Assembly: GCF_001644645.1 (NCBI RefSeq)
Contig: NZ_CP011390.1
Location: 3,468,001-3,532,000, forward strand
DNA: 64,000 nt
Origin: Flavisolibacter tropicus
GTDB lineage: Bacteria > Bacteroidota > Bacteroidia > Chitinophagales > Chitinophagaceae
Direction: 5' to 3'
A program made the position numbers and the translations under genes. Of this stretch, positions 40,662 to 49,749 are shown in pieces (the first letter of the stretch is position 1; each line of letters opens with the position of its first letter). The notes beneath the pieces were generated by a model. It was not told where the DNA came from, searched no databases, and was given only the letters and a program-made list of their open reading frames with translations.

Positions 40662-41136
40662 CTTAGCGAGGCTAGGTGTTTTCGTTTAAAAAGCTTCAAG
40701 CTATGAGCTTTGAGCTGCGAGGAGAGAGCGCTTCGCGCTGATTAGTTTCACGCAGAGGCGCAGAGAACGCTGGGTGCGCCTTTGGCGCAGAGAGGAACCA
40801 CGGAGGCGCGGGGACAGGGAGGGGCACAGAGAAAGGGTTTCGCACAGAGGAAAGGAGAAAAGGAGAAGAATATTGAACAAGGAATGATGAAGGATGAGTG
40901 ATGAGTGATGAGTGATGAGTGATGAGTGAGGAGGAAATGTTCAATGCTCAACTTTCAATACTCAATGTTCAATGTAGAGAGATGGGAAACGTTTTGAATG
41001 ACGGGTTGGTAATCCCATTCCTCCCAATCCTGCTGATCTGCGGTTATAAAAAAGCCCCAGCCAGGAGGCTGGGGCTAGTGAACTATCATTTGATTCGTTG
41101 TTATCGGCTTGGGCTAACAGCGGTGTAACCTATTGC
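40662..41136. repeat. Intergenic block: A-like, F, E, B, S, C, own terminator
   Basis: AGCTTCAAGCTATGAGCTTT-type units (40690-40720), F (40748-40762), the GCGCCTTTGGCGCAGAGAGG lead-in, E (40796-40830), a partial B (40870-40890), GATGAGTGATGAGTG units (40897-40928), C (40937-40973). After AATCCTGCTGATCTGCGG the hairpin at 41050-41077 marks the end of the downstream minus gene. Confidence 0.65.
41050..41077 (-). terminator. Intrinsic terminator of the YccF/glycosidase fusion gene
   Basis: On the minus strand AGCCCCAGCC pairs with GGCTGGGGCT around a 4-base loop and T6 follows, 60 bp after the stop at 41137. Confidence 0.85.
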
Positions 41137-42357
41137 TTATTTTTTCTTCTTATTTACCAGCAAGACATTGGCCACGGTACGTTCGCCGGCGCGGTCCCAT
41201 TTTTCAGAAGCGGGGAAGTTGTCCAGGTCCATACCGGGTTTGTAGGCTTTGGCCTGCTCCATCTGCGGGTTGTCGGAAGGGTGATTAATAATACCGCCGT
41301 CGGCAAAACCGCTGACCCACAGGGTAGTAGAGCCGCCGCCATCGAGGTTCAGCGCATCATCGGCCTGCATCCATTTCAGAAAGCTGGCCAACTCGGGCAG
41401 GCTCATGCCGGCCGCTTTTTCGTTGCGGCCGTCAACGGCTACCAACAGCAGCCGGTCGCCTTTCAGGGCTACAGCGGTACGGGGGTGGCGTTTTACATAA
41501 AAGGCCGTGGTATCGAGGGCAGGTACCTGGTGATCCTGCAGCAACAGGGGGCCGGTGACCATTACGTCCTCGCCCGCCAGGTGCTGTTCCCAATTGTCGG
41601 AACCATCCCATTGTGCAATACGCACTTTTTTCCCATCGATAATGAGTGCTGATTTCTGGTGAAAGGCTCTTTTGTTAGCCTTCGTGAGCCGGGTTTCATT
41701 GACCGTTTCGCCGTCTACACGGATGTAATCTTCAGAGCCTCCATTTTTCATATCGAAGAAGGTACCGTTGATGCCGGCCAGTGCCTCGTATTCCGTACCG
41801 AATTCACTGGTGAGTTTGCGGCTGTGCGGCACCGCGGCCACATCAAGCCTGTTTTTTCCTTTGAGCCTTACTTCCAGGATATTGATGTTTTGAGAGGCGC
41901 CAAACAGTGACGAATCGAACCAGTAATGCTTTAGGTAGACCCCTTTGGCCAGCTTCTTTTCTGTCCATTTGGCCCCTACTACAGTAAGGGAGTCGGACTG
42001 GGCGCTGCCCTGCAGCGTGGTCAGGAAAAAAGCCAGGAGCAAAGGCGTGATTTGTAAACGAGCGCGTACGGTAATAAATAACAGTAAGCCAAATACGATA
42101 TGCCCAATAGCTAACCAGAGACCACCGCAAAGAATCCAAATGATATTTAGGAATAGCGAGATGCAACCTGTGGAGGATGTGCTGCTTACCACTTGGCGCC
42201 CGAATGGCCAGATCATAAAGTAGCCCAGCTTAAAACATTGCAGTCCGAATGGAATGCCTATAACGGTAAGGCATAGTGCCAGGCCGCCTACGAAGTAACC
42301 GATAGCGGAGAAGAGACCGCCGAAGATTAGCCAGATAAGATTGCCGAGCGTGTTCAT
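41137..42357 (-). CDS. Fusion of a truncated YccF membrane protein and a phosphodiester glycosidase (NAGPA-like) domain
   Basis: Residues 1-97 are YccF: a first full repeat (MNTLGNLIWLIFGGLFSAIGY...IGIPFGLQCFKLGYFMIWPFGRQV) and a second that stops at GLLLFITV, before the expected IGIPF segment. Residue 98 on reads RARLQITPLLLAFFLTTLQGSAQ, a signal-peptide-like segment, and then a phosphodiester glycosidase domain (LAGINGTFFDM, RHPRTAVALKGDRLLLVAVDGR, DDALNLDGGGSTTLWVSG) to residue 406. The NAGPA-type domain hydrolyses GlcNAc-phosphodiesters or similar bonds. The join, near 42066, looks like a deletion that fused two neighbouring genes in frame. Whether the hybrid is processed is unknown. Confidence 0.82.
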   Translation of the reverse strand: MNTLGNLIWLIFGGLFSAIGYFVGGLALCLTVIGIPFGLQCFKLGYFMIWPFGRQVVSSTSSTGCISLFLNIIWILCGGLWLAIGHIVFGLLLFITVRARLQITPLLLAFFLTTLQGSAQSDSLTVVGAKWTEKKLAKGVYLKHYWFDSSLFGASQNINILEVRLKGKNRLDVAAVPHSRKLTSEFGTEYEALAGINGTFFDMKNGGSEDYIRVDGETVNETRLTKANKRAFHQKSALIIDGKKVRIAQWDGSDNWEQHLAGEDVMVTGPLLLQDHQVPALDTTAFYVKRHPRTAVALKGDRLLLVAVDGRNEKAAGMSLPELASFLKWMQADDALNLDGGGSTTLWVSGFADGGIINHPSDNPQMEQAKAYKPGMDLDNFPASEKWDRAGERTVANVLLVNKKKK

Positions 42358-42359
42358 GG

Positions 42360-42581
42360 TGAGTGGTGAGTGGATTAAAAGGATTTAAAGGTAGAGGATT
42401 TATGGCTGATGTGAGGATGGCTGATGGCGGATTGAAGAGAGGATGAAATGCTAACTAGTTGGCAAGGGATGTTTCACGCAAAGACGCAAAGGAGGAAAGG
42501 CGCAAAGGGCCGGGGATTAGTTGGATGATAATTGTGAATGGTGAGTGGTGAGTGGTGAGTGGTGAGGAGTAACGGCCCAGT
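42360..42581. repeat. Short intergenic block: S, W, F, S
   Basis: S-like units (42358-42374), W (42401-42430), F (42472-42508), S (42535-42564), all in direct orientation. No gene. Confidence 0.6.
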
Positions 42582-42959
42582 CTAGTGGCCGCTGATCTCG
42601 TCTTTTTCTGCTTTGAGTTGTTTGGTGCGTTGCTCGGTGAGTTCCTGCATGCAGAGGGAATAGATCATGGGTTGGATAGAGCCGCCTTCATAACCACTGT
42701 CGGTAAACTGGCAATGCGTGTCGCGGAAGGTGATCCAGGCACGTTGGGCTTTTACCAATAAGGCCTTTCGCTCCGGTGTTAAAAGGGCTGCCAATTCTTT
42801 GTATACTTTATTGAGTTCGGCATCAGCTTTTTTGTATTTCTTATCGGCTTGCTGGTTCAGCTCCATTTGGGTTTGGGAGAAAGCGGGAGCGGAGAAGAGG
42901 AAGAGAGCAGCTATGAGCAGTGAGCTACGAGCTGCGAGGGTATGGAGAGCGGGTTTCAT
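42582..42959 (-). CDS. LprI/DUF1311 family protein (lysozyme-inhibitor-like)
   Basis: The start at the second Met (MKPALHTLAARSSLLIAALF) gives 125 residues with a signal peptide ending SAPAFSQ. The mature part matches the LprI/DUF1311 pattern: MELNQQADKKYKKADAELNKVYKEL, LLVKAQRAWITFRDTHCQFTDSGYEGGSIQPMIYSLCMQELTEQRTKQL, with two conserved Cys. Proteins of this family are periplasmic and some inhibit lysozyme. The gene stands alone in repeat-rich DNA. Confidence 0.88.
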   Translation of the reverse strand: MKPALHTLAARSSLLIAALFLFSAPAFSQTQMELNQQADKKYKKADAELNKVYKELAALLTPERKALLVKAQRAWITFRDTHCQFTDSGYEGGSIQPMIYSLCMQELTEQRTKQLKAEKDEISGH

Positions 42960-43602
42960 GATCAGTTGGATTAATGGCAATAAAGATAAGGTTGACAGGT
43001 TAATAAGTTGACAAGGAGGGTTTCACGAAAAGACGCGAAGGAGGGAAAGCTGCGAGCTGCGAGGAGGGAAGCTACACGCTTCACGCTTCACGCTGCACGC
43101 GAAACAGCCAGGAGAGAGGAGTCTACGGTCAACAGTCCATAGCAGGAATGGTGAGTGGTGAGGGAGGGAGGCTGCAAGCTATAAGCTGCACGCTGCAAGC
43201 CCAACAGCCGAGGGAAAGGGTTGACAGGTTAACAAGTTGAGAAGTTGACAGGTTGATAAGAAATGGAGAAGGGTTTCACGCAAAGACGCAAAGAAAGCTA
43301 AGAGAGAAAAGAGGGTAAGAAGAAAAAAGAGAATGGCTATAATAGGAAATAGCTGGGAGAGGGAAGCTGCACGCTACAAGCTGCACGCTGCAAGCTAAAC
43401 AGCCGGGAGAGAGGAAGGATGAATAATGAGTGAGGAGTAAGGAGTAATGAGTAAGGAGTAATGAGAGAGGGAATGTTCAATGCTCAATTTTCAATACTCA
43501 ATGTTCAATGGGGAGTGAAGGAATTGGGGATTGGGAAGAAAGAGAAGAATGTTCAATGATCAATTTTCAATGCTCAATTTTCAATGATCAAGGGGAAAGG
43601 AT
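42960..43602. repeat. Long repeat-only block: D, F, A, L, S, A, D, F, A, S, C
   Basis: This is one of the densest stretches. D (42991-43015), F (43020-43042), A (43050-43110), L (43120-43150), S, A (43168-43210), D (43219-43258), F (43273-43295), A (43365-43408), GATGAATAATGAGTGAGGAG units (43418-43460), C (43475-43510) and C again (43550-43592). All point the same way. No frame is credible. Confidence 0.75.
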
Positions 43603-43878
43603 TTAGAATAGTTCGCTGATATCGATGGTTTCGAGGTAGGGTTCTAGTAGTTTATCGGATTCGGTATGGTACATGGCATAGATCTCGCTGAGATCGTCCA
43701 GGTAACAGAGTTCTACATAGAAGTGATCTACCTGGTATAGGATCAACAGGTCGTCGTTGTCGATGCGTTTGCCAATAATGGTGCCCTCCTCCTGTGTAAC
43801 GGCTACCTGTGTGTATTTATCGAGTGCTTTAAATTCTCCATACGTCATCATGTGCTGCATAAAATCTGCTTCAAACAT
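43603..43878 (-). CDS. Small orphan protein, member of the LEPYL family (paralogue 1)
   Basis: From the ATG complementary to 43876-43878 (MFEADFMQHMMTYGEF) the protein has 91 residues. GTIIGKRIDNDDLLILYQVDHFYVELCY and the end LLEPYLETIDISELF can be lined up with the proteins at 50212-50463 and 60450-60701. The shared frame is G-x-x-[LI]-[AG]-x-R, eight residues, L-[YF]-Q-[LV], then Y-[VI]-E-[VL] and a final LEPYL-x-x-I-[ND]-I. It is mixed alpha/beta and cytoplasmic. No function is known. Confidence 0.75.
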   Translation of the reverse strand: MFEADFMQHMMTYGEFKALDKYTQVAVTQEEGTIIGKRIDNDDLLILYQVDHFYVELCYLDDLSEIYAMYHTESDKLLEPYLETIDISELF

Positions 43879-44654
43879 AAGCGTCAAAATGGATGAGTGC
43901 AAGTGCAGAGCTGAGAAAAAGAGTGAAGGGAGCGCTTCGCGCTATTGGTTTCACGCAGAGCGCGCCGAGGCGCGGAGAGGGAGGAATGTCTGAACCGGGA
44001 TTTGGGGAGATTCAGGGATTTGGGAGAAGAATGGCTGATGTGAGGATGGAGGATGGCGGATTTAGGTTGACAGGTTGAAAAGTTGACAGGGAGGGAATAT
44101 TGAACAAGGAACAAGGAATGATGAAGGAAGAAGTAGGAAAAATTCGAAAGGGGAAATTCGAAATGCGAAAGGAAGAAAGAAGGAATGTTCAATGCTCAAT
44201 TATCAATTATCAATGTTCAAGGTACAAGGAAGGATGAAGGGAAAAGGCGGAATTGGGAATTAGGAATTGGGGATTGGGGATTGGGAGAAGAAAGAAGAAT
44301 GGCTGATGTGTGGATCGCTGATGTTTAAATTAGGGTTTCACGCAAAGGCGCGAAGATTAAAAGACGCTAAGAAAACTAAGAGAGGAAGAAGAAAAAGAGA
44401 ATGGCTATAAAACAAAAAAGCACTCCGCAAGTGGAGTGCTTTTTCTGTATAGTTCATTTTTCTTCTTTGCGGTTCTTTCTCCGCGTCCCTGCGCCTCTGC
44501 GTGAAACCTGCCGCGCTGTCTACTGACTTTCCTTCTGTGGACTGGTGCCTGTTGACCGTGGACTCCCTCTCACGGCTTTCTCTCCCGCTGTTAAATAACA
44601 ATTCCTTACCGCTTTCCGGTATGTTTTTTTCGTCTTTTAGTAAAGAAGTACGCA
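43879..44654. repeat. Divergent intergenic block: H, W, D, B, G, C, F, K, inverted F and L
   Basis: After a GCGCGCCGAGGCGCGGAGAG lead-in come H (43989-44028), W (44030-44062), D (44064-44090), B (44094-44122), G (44137-44170), C (44183-44222), AATTGGGAATTAGGAATTGG units (44250-44288) and F (44334-44362). The K hairpin (44414-44447) follows, and to its right inverted F (44490-44510) and inverted L (44520-44566). Both flanking genes point outward. Confidence 0.75.
44414..44447. repeat. K hairpin in a divergent region
   Basis: GCACTCC and GGAGTGC with A6 before and T5 after. No adjacent gene reads into it. Confidence 0.7.
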
Positions 44655-45089
44655 ATGAAAAACCTATTACTTATAGTCTTTTTATTGATCAGCACAATGG
44701 CTGGTTTTAGCCAGGCAAAACCACCTACCCCTTCCTCTCTCGAAAGCCCGCTTTTCCGCTCTATTGAGGGCACCTATTTTGACCTGGAACATGATAACAG
44801 TATGCTGTCGGCTAACAGTTATTTCAACATTTTAGATTGGCTGCAAGGCCGTGTGGCTGGTTTGCAGGTGTATACGATACGCGGTATCCGTGTACCTTAT
44901 ATCCGCAACTACCCGGCTACTATTTATGTAGACGAAATACGCTCCGACGCCTCTATCCTTAACATGCTGCCCGTGGCCGATATGGCGCTGGTAAAAATTA
45001 TCAAGTCGCCACAGGCTGGTATTGGTACCGGACCCGGTGGTGCGATAGTGGTGTATACGAAGAGAGGGGAAGAGGAAAAAGAGGAATAG
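44655..45089 (+). CDS. Stand-alone TonB-receptor plug-like protein
   Basis: The 144-residue protein has a signal peptide (MKNLLLIVFLLISTMAGFSQ). Its body matches the plug domain of SusC/RagA receptors: NILDWLQGRVAGLQVYTI, RNYPATIYVDEIRSDASILNMLPVADMALVKIIKSPQAGIGTGPGGAIVVYTKRG. The usual beta-barrel (another ~800 residues) is absent: a natural stop follows the plug. It may be a free periplasmic plug domain or a remnant of a receptor gene. The C-terminal EEEKEE lies next to repeat DNA. A few SusC-family proteins are known with signalling roles, but no evidence for that is seen here. Confidence 0.75.
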   Translation: MKNLLLIVFLLISTMAGFSQAKPPTPSSLESPLFRSIEGTYFDLEHDNSMLSANSYFNILDWLQGRVAGLQVYTIRGIRVPYIRNYPATIYVDEIRSDASILNMLPVADMALVKIIKSPQAGIGTGPGGAIVVYTKRGEEEKEE

Positions 45090-45777
45090 CTGCAAGCTAC
45101 ACGCTACACGCTGCAAGCGAAACAGCCGGTCCCTCCCCCGAAGGGGGAGAATACTGTGCGCACGCCCCCAGCCCCTAAAGGGGAGGGCCTACGCACAGGT
45201 GTCCCGCAGATGGCGCCGATCGGCGCAGAAGGGGAACCACAGAGACAGGGGGACACGGAGGGGCACAGAGGAAATTGTCTGAACCGGGATTTGGGGAGAT
45301 TAAGGGATTAAGGAGAAATGGCTGATGTGAGGATGGCTGATGGCTGATGTGCCGATTAGCTAATGAAGAAAGGTTTCACGCAAAGGCGCAAAGATTAAAA
45401 GGCGCAAATTTGTTCATTGAGTATTGAAAATTGCGCATTGAACATTTCCTCCCTTCTTCCTTCATCATTCCTTGTTCCTTGTTCATTATTCCCTCCTTGT
45501 CAACTTCTCAACTTGTTAACCTGTCAACCCTTACTCACAACTCATAGCTTGCAGCTTTCCTTTCCATCAGCTAATTTCCTGCCTCTCTCTGGCTGTTTGG
45601 CTTGCAGCGTATAGCTTGCAGCGTGCAGCCTTCTCACCATCAGCTAATCTTCACATCAGTTAATCAGCTAATTCTCTCCATTTCTCCCTATCTTGTTTCA
45701 AATAAATCCAACGCGACAGTTAAACCTTTCTTTAACTGCCGAGTCAATCCAGAATCTAAAACCTAAAATTGTCCCCT
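45090..45777. repeat. Intergenic block: A, J, E, H, W, F, then the same modules inverted
   Basis: Left part: A (45092-45126), inverted-pair CCCTCCCCCGAAGGGGGAG, J (45165-45188), GATGGCGCCGATCGGCGC (45209-45226), E (45233-45270), H (45280-45318), W (45319-45350), F (45371-45404). At about 45411 the polarity flips without a K hairpin. C, B, D, A and W follow inverted (45415-45680). From about 45700 the DNA is unique and should contain the promoter of the next lipoprotein gene. Confidence 0.78.
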
Positions 45778-46722
45778 ATGCACCTGCAATTCCGCAACCT
45801 GGCGGTAATGACGATCCTGCTTGCTACTACTGTCATTGCCTGTACAAAAAACAATGCTAGTGAAGATGACAAGTCTTCTGATCTCTTTTCTGAATTAACC
45901 GTACAATCGAAAGACCAAGTAGATGTATCGGGTGAAGTAGACGCCGTGACCAATGATGCCAACCTGGCGGTTGAAAATTACAGCGCTATCAGTGGTGGTA
46001 AGTTCCTTGGCGTTTTGGGCACCATCTGCGATGCTACGGTAACGGTAGATTCGGCCAGCAATCCACGTAAGGTAACGATTACCTACAACGGCACTAACTG
46101 TATTGGCAACCGCAAGCGTACGGGTACCGTGATCCTTACCATGCCGGCTACCAAGCGCTGGAAAGAACCGGGAACCGTTATCACCGTTACGTATCAAAAC
46201 CTAAAGGTGACCCGCGTAGCCGACAATAAAAGCATTACCCTTAATGGTACACATGTGCTTACCAACGTAAGCGGTGGTTTGCTGCTTGGCCTGCCTGCCC
46301 GCACCAGCATTACCCATACGATTACCAGCAACGATATGAGCATTACGTTTGACGATGGTACCCAACGTACCTGGCAGGTGGCCCGTCAGCGTGTGTATAC
46401 CTACAACAACGGTATTGTTGTTACCATTACCGGTACGCATACAGAAGGCAGCAAAACCGGTATTGCGGAATGGGGCACTACACGTGGTGGCCAACCGTTT
46501 ACTACCAGCATTACCCAACCGCTGGTTATTCGCCAGGACTGCCTGTTTCGCTTAACCGCAGGACAAGTGCAACATGAGCAGCATGGCACTACCGCTACTA
46601 CCACGTTTGGTTTAAATGCTGATGGTGTAGCAACAGGTTGCCCAGGTAGCGGCACGTACTACTGCAAGCTGGAATGGAAAGGGTTGAATAATAATGTGCG
46701 TAGTGTGGTGGTGGCGTATTGA
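45778..46722 (+). CDS. Uncharacterised lipoprotein of 314 aa
   Basis: The ATG at 45778 (MHLQFRNLAVMTILLATTVIAC) gives a lipoprotein with Cys22. The mature part is beta-rich: repeated Thr/Val strands such as KRTGTVILTMPATKRWKEPGTVITVTYQNLKVTRVADNKSITLNGTHVLTN, with four further Cys (GTICDAT, GTNCIG, RQDCLF, TGCPGSGTYYCK). It resembles uncharacterised Bacteroidota lipoproteins of the outer membrane. No function is recognised. Confidence 0.8.
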   Translation: MHLQFRNLAVMTILLATTVIACTKNNASEDDKSSDLFSELTVQSKDQVDVSGEVDAVTNDANLAVENYSAISGGKFLGVLGTICDATVTVDSASNPRKVTITYNGTNCIGNRKRTGTVILTMPATKRWKEPGTVITVTYQNLKVTRVADNKSITLNGTHVLTNVSGGLLLGLPARTSITHTITSNDMSITFDDGTQRTWQVARQRVYTYNNGIVVTITGTHTEGSKTGIAEWGTTRGGQPFTTSITQPLVIRQDCLFRLTAGQVQHEQHGTTATTTFGLNADGVATGCPGSGTYYCKLEWKGLNNNVRSVVVAY

Positions 46723-47386
46723 GAGAAGGGCGAGCAGGAAGCTGCAAGCTGCACGCTGCACGCTACAAGCTACAAGCTAAACAGCCGGGAAGAGAATTAG
46801 CCGGTTAGCTGGTGTGAAGATTAGCTGATGAAAGGAAGGCTGCGAGCTATGAGCTGCGAGCTGTGAGAGGAGTCCACGGTCGACAGACGACAGATGACGG
46901 GAGGAAAGACAGTGGTGAATGGTCAATGGTGAGTGGTGAGTGGTGAGTGAGGGATTTCGTGAGACGTGAAATAGAATACAAACAACGATTATAGCAAGCA
47001 ATACACAAAGCACTCCACTAACGGGGTGCTTTTGGTTTAGAGTTATTCCTTCTTTTTTTCATTGTGTCTTGATCATTGAAAATTGAGCATTGAATATTCC
47101 TTCTTTCTTCCTTTCGCATTTCGATTTTCCCCTTTCGAATTTTTCCTACTTCGTTCTTCATTAAACCTTGATTCTTGTTCATGATTTTTCACTTGTCAAC
47201 TTCTCAACTTGTTAACCTGTCAACCCTCCTTCATTCACCATTTACCATTACTGCTGCCGGCTGTTTAGCTTGTAGCTTGTAGCGTGCAGCTTCCTCCTTG
47301 CAGCTCTCTTCCCTCTCGGCTTTCCAACCAGCTCATCATTCTTTCCTCATCACTCCTTGCTACCTTTACAGTCTAAATCCTTTCAT
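46723..47386. repeat. Intergenic block: A, W, L, S, K hairpin, inverted C, G, D, A
   Basis: Direct: A (46739-46786), GATTAGCTGATG units, A-like GCGAGCTATGAGCTGCGAGC, L (46870-46905), S (46916-46952). K hairpin (47008-47034). Inverted: C (47070-47095), G (47110-47145), D (47195-47226), A (47263-47295). The DNA near 47340-47386 looks unique; a TACCTTTA box at 47361-47368 may be the promoter of the next gene. Confidence 0.75.
47008..47034. terminator. K hairpin
   Basis: GCACTCC pairs with GGGGTGC (one G-T pair) around five bases, with short A and T tracts. It suits termination of the lipoprotein gene ending at 46722. Confidence 0.7.
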
Positions 47387-47845
47387 ATGGGTATTGTACA
47401 ACGCTTCCAACACTGGAGTCATCATACCCGTGAAGATCTTACCTCTAACCGGGAAGACCTGACCTCCACTGTTCTACGTGTTATTCTAGGCTTGATTTTA
47501 CTGGGAAAGGGAATTGCTTTTTTGAGTAATGCCGATGAGCTCCGTAGTATGATTATGAACAGCCGCTTTAGCGCCGGTACTACCTTTTTGGTGTCCTACG
47601 TAACCTTTGCCCACATCTTTGGTGGTGTATTTATTATTGTTGGGTTGTTAACGCGTATTGTACTGCTGCTACAGTTGCCAATTCTAATTGGCGCCCTGGT
47701 GTTTATTTTACCAGCTCAAGGTATCTCTACCTTTAATGGCGCCTTTTTCTTAACACTGCTAGTACTGATCTTGTTGCTTTATTCATTGGTTGTTGGTCCG
47801 GGTGAAGTATCTATGGACGACTACATGAAGAAGCACCTGCTTTGA
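47387..47845 (+). CDS. DoxX family membrane protein
   Basis: The ATG at 47387 gives 152 residues. After a 28-residue hydrophilic start come four membrane helices in the DoxX layout: VLRVILGLILLGKGIAFL, FAHIFGGVFIIVGLLTRI, LLQLPILIGALVFILPAQ and TLLVLILLLYSLVVG. DoxX-type proteins are small inner-membrane subunits linked to quinone or redox metabolism. The HxxxG-like segment AHIFGG is present. It stands alone. Confidence 0.88.
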   Translation: MGIVQRFQHWSHHTREDLTSNREDLTSTVLRVILGLILLGKGIAFLSNADELRSMIMNSRFSAGTTFLVSYVTFAHIFGGVFIIVGLLTRIVLLLQLPILIGALVFILPAQGISTFNGAFFLTLLVLILLLYSLVVGPGEVSMDDYMKKHLL

Positions 47846-48765
47846 GGATTTGAGATTTGAGATTGCGGGCATCTGACGGATAGAGCACCGGAATGACGGA
47901 CCGTGGAAGAGAGAGAAGGCCCTCCTAAATCCTCCCGAAGGGAGGACTTCGCCACCGCACGACCCCGGCCCCTAAAGGGGAGGGCAGCGCACAGGTGTCC
48001 CACAGATGGCGCCGATCGGCGCAGAAGGGGAACCACAGAGATACGGAGGCAGGGAGGGGCACAGAGGGAATTGTCTGAACCGGGATTTGGGGAGATTTAG
48101 GGATTAGGGAGAAATGGTTGATGTGAAGATGGCGGATGGCTGATTTAGGCTGACAGGGAGGGAATATTGAACAAGGAACAAGGAATGATGAAAGAAGAAG
48201 TAGAGGAAAAATTCGAAAGGGGAAATTCGAAAGGGGAAAGGAAGGAAGGGGAAAGGAAGGAAGAAGGAGGAAGGGATTAGCTGGTTAGCTGATGTGAAGA
48301 TTAGCTGATGGAGGAAAGGCGGGATGAAGGAATGTTCAATAAGCAATAAGAAAAGAAGAAAAGACCATAAATAGAAAAGCACTCCTTTGATGGAGTGCTT
48401 TTCTATTTATGGATCAATTTGTAAAAGTAACGTCTCGTTGAAAAGCCGGGCGCTGTGCCTTGGGTCCCTCCCCCTTCGGGGGAGCTGGAGGGGGCCGCCT
48501 GCACTTCATCCATCTTTTCCATTCAATAAAATTGATATATAGAATAGAGCGGGCAGTAGTGGCCTTGGTAATGCCTAACGGTAGAGCAGCTTATATATAG
48601 AAAATATTTACACTGTAAGGGGTTAAGCATACTGCCTGACAGTTCATAGCGGTTGGTCTGTAGCAAGCCCCAGGGGTTTTCTATGTTCGTTGGCTATCCA
48701 GCCTACCCTGTTGGGAAGGGCGGGATCAAAAACATGCCACCAACTTGTCGAAAGACAACCGCCTT
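47846..48765. repeat. Intergenic block: J, E, H, W, B, G, K, inverted J, structured leader
   Basis: Direct: J with TCCTCCCGAAGGGAGGA (47926-47990), GATGGCGCCGATCGGCGC, E (48033-48070), H (48073-48110), W (48116-48145), B (48164-48190), G (48210-48240), GATTAGCTGATG units. K hairpin (48374-48403), then inverted J (48470-48500). The last 220 bp (about 48545-48765) are unique and may form a structured leader for the next gene. Confidence 0.7.
48374..48403. terminator. K hairpin
   Basis: AAAAGCACTCC pairs with GGAGTGCTTTT around five bases. On the plus strand it would end the DoxX gene transcript. Confidence 0.7.
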
Positions 48766-49749
48766 ATGAAAAAGTTCGTTGCCTTATGTAGTCTTATTAT
48801 GACTTCGCTATTTGCCTTTGGCGGTACCAAAACATTGGCTGTCAATAACGGCGAGTGGGGTACTGCTTCCAGCTGGTCGCCTTCGGGAGTGCCCGCCGAT
48901 GGCGATAACGTCATTATCCCGGCCAGCTATACGGTTGTGATCAAGAAAGATATCTACAAAACCTTTCCCAATCTCTATATCATTGTCAATGGCATACTGG
49001 ACTTTGATCCGTCTGGTAAGCTGGACCTGGGCATCAACAGTACCATACTGCTTTCTTCCAGCTCTTCAAAGATCCAATCCAATGGCACAGGCTCCGAGGT
49101 AATCTCCATTGGTGGCGTGCAAAAATATAATGGCAGTACGGACCCGGCTTCTATTAGCGGGCCGGCTTTTACCTCTAAAGACACCCCCACTTCTCCCGGA
49201 GGGTTTGACTATTTCCCTTTACCCATAAAGCTTACGCATTTTGCTGCCAAGGCTCAAGGGGAAACGGTTGTACTAAGCTGGCAAACGGGTCAAGAAGAAA
49301 AGGCCGCTTATTTTGAACTGGAGCGCAGTGCCAATGCCCAACAGTGGCAACACCAGGCCACACTACCCGCAAAGGGCTCCAACACTACGTACACCTATAC
49401 GGATGCAATACCCCTATCAGCAACAGGGTATTATCGTTTAAAGCTGGTAGATGTGGATGGCCGTTTTGCCTACTCGCCCGTAGTGAGTGTTTCCCATACT
49501 GCCAGCCGTTCGTTGCTGGTAAGTCCTAATCCGGCCAGCAGCTATTTACAGGTGAGCCTTTCTCAGCCGGGAAGTCAGTTACTGGAATTGCAGGTAATCA
49601 ATGCGGCCGGCCAGGTGGTAAAGAAACAGGCGGCTGCCAGTACCGGCTATACGCGGTTAACATTGGAGGGCCTGATGAGCGGGACGTATTACCTGATTGT
49701 GAAAAGCGGTGCGCAGGTGTTGGAGTCGAGAGGGATTGTGGTGAGATGA
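48766..49749 (+). CDS. Secreted protein with type IX secretion sorting domain
   Basis: The ATG at 48766 gives 327 residues with a signal peptide (MKKFVALCSLIMTSLFAFG). Residues 25-110 (NNGEWGTASSWSPSGVPADGDNVIIPASYTVVI...PNLYIIVNGILDF) form a G8-like beta-helix domain. Residues about 250-327 (LLVSPNPASSYLQVSLSQPGSQLLELQVINAAGQVVKKQ...GTYYLIVKSGAQVLESRGIVVR) are a type A T9SS C-terminal sorting domain, so the protein is delivered to the cell surface through type IX secretion. What the G8-like domain binds is unknown. Confidence 0.88.
   Translation: MKKFVALCSLIMTSLFAFGGTKTLAVNNGEWGTASSWSPSGVPADGDNVIIPASYTVVIKKDIYKTFPNLYIIVNGILDFDPSGKLDLGINSTILLSSSSSKIQSNGTGSEVISIGGVQKYNGSTDPASISGPAFTSKDTPTSPGGFDYFPLPIKLTHFAAKAQGETVVLSWQTGQEEKAAYFELERSANAQQWQHQATLPAKGSNTTYTYTDAIPLSATGYYRLKLVDVDGRFAYSPVVSVSHTASRSLLVSPNPASSYLQVSLSQPGSQLLELQVINAAGQVVKKQAAASTGYTRLTLEGLMSGTYYLIVKSGAQVLESRGIVVR

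Noticed and set aside
40382..40699. Minus-strand frame of 105 codons across the second decamer array
   Set aside because: It overlaps the promoter region and start of the 250-aa gene and owes its openness to the array.
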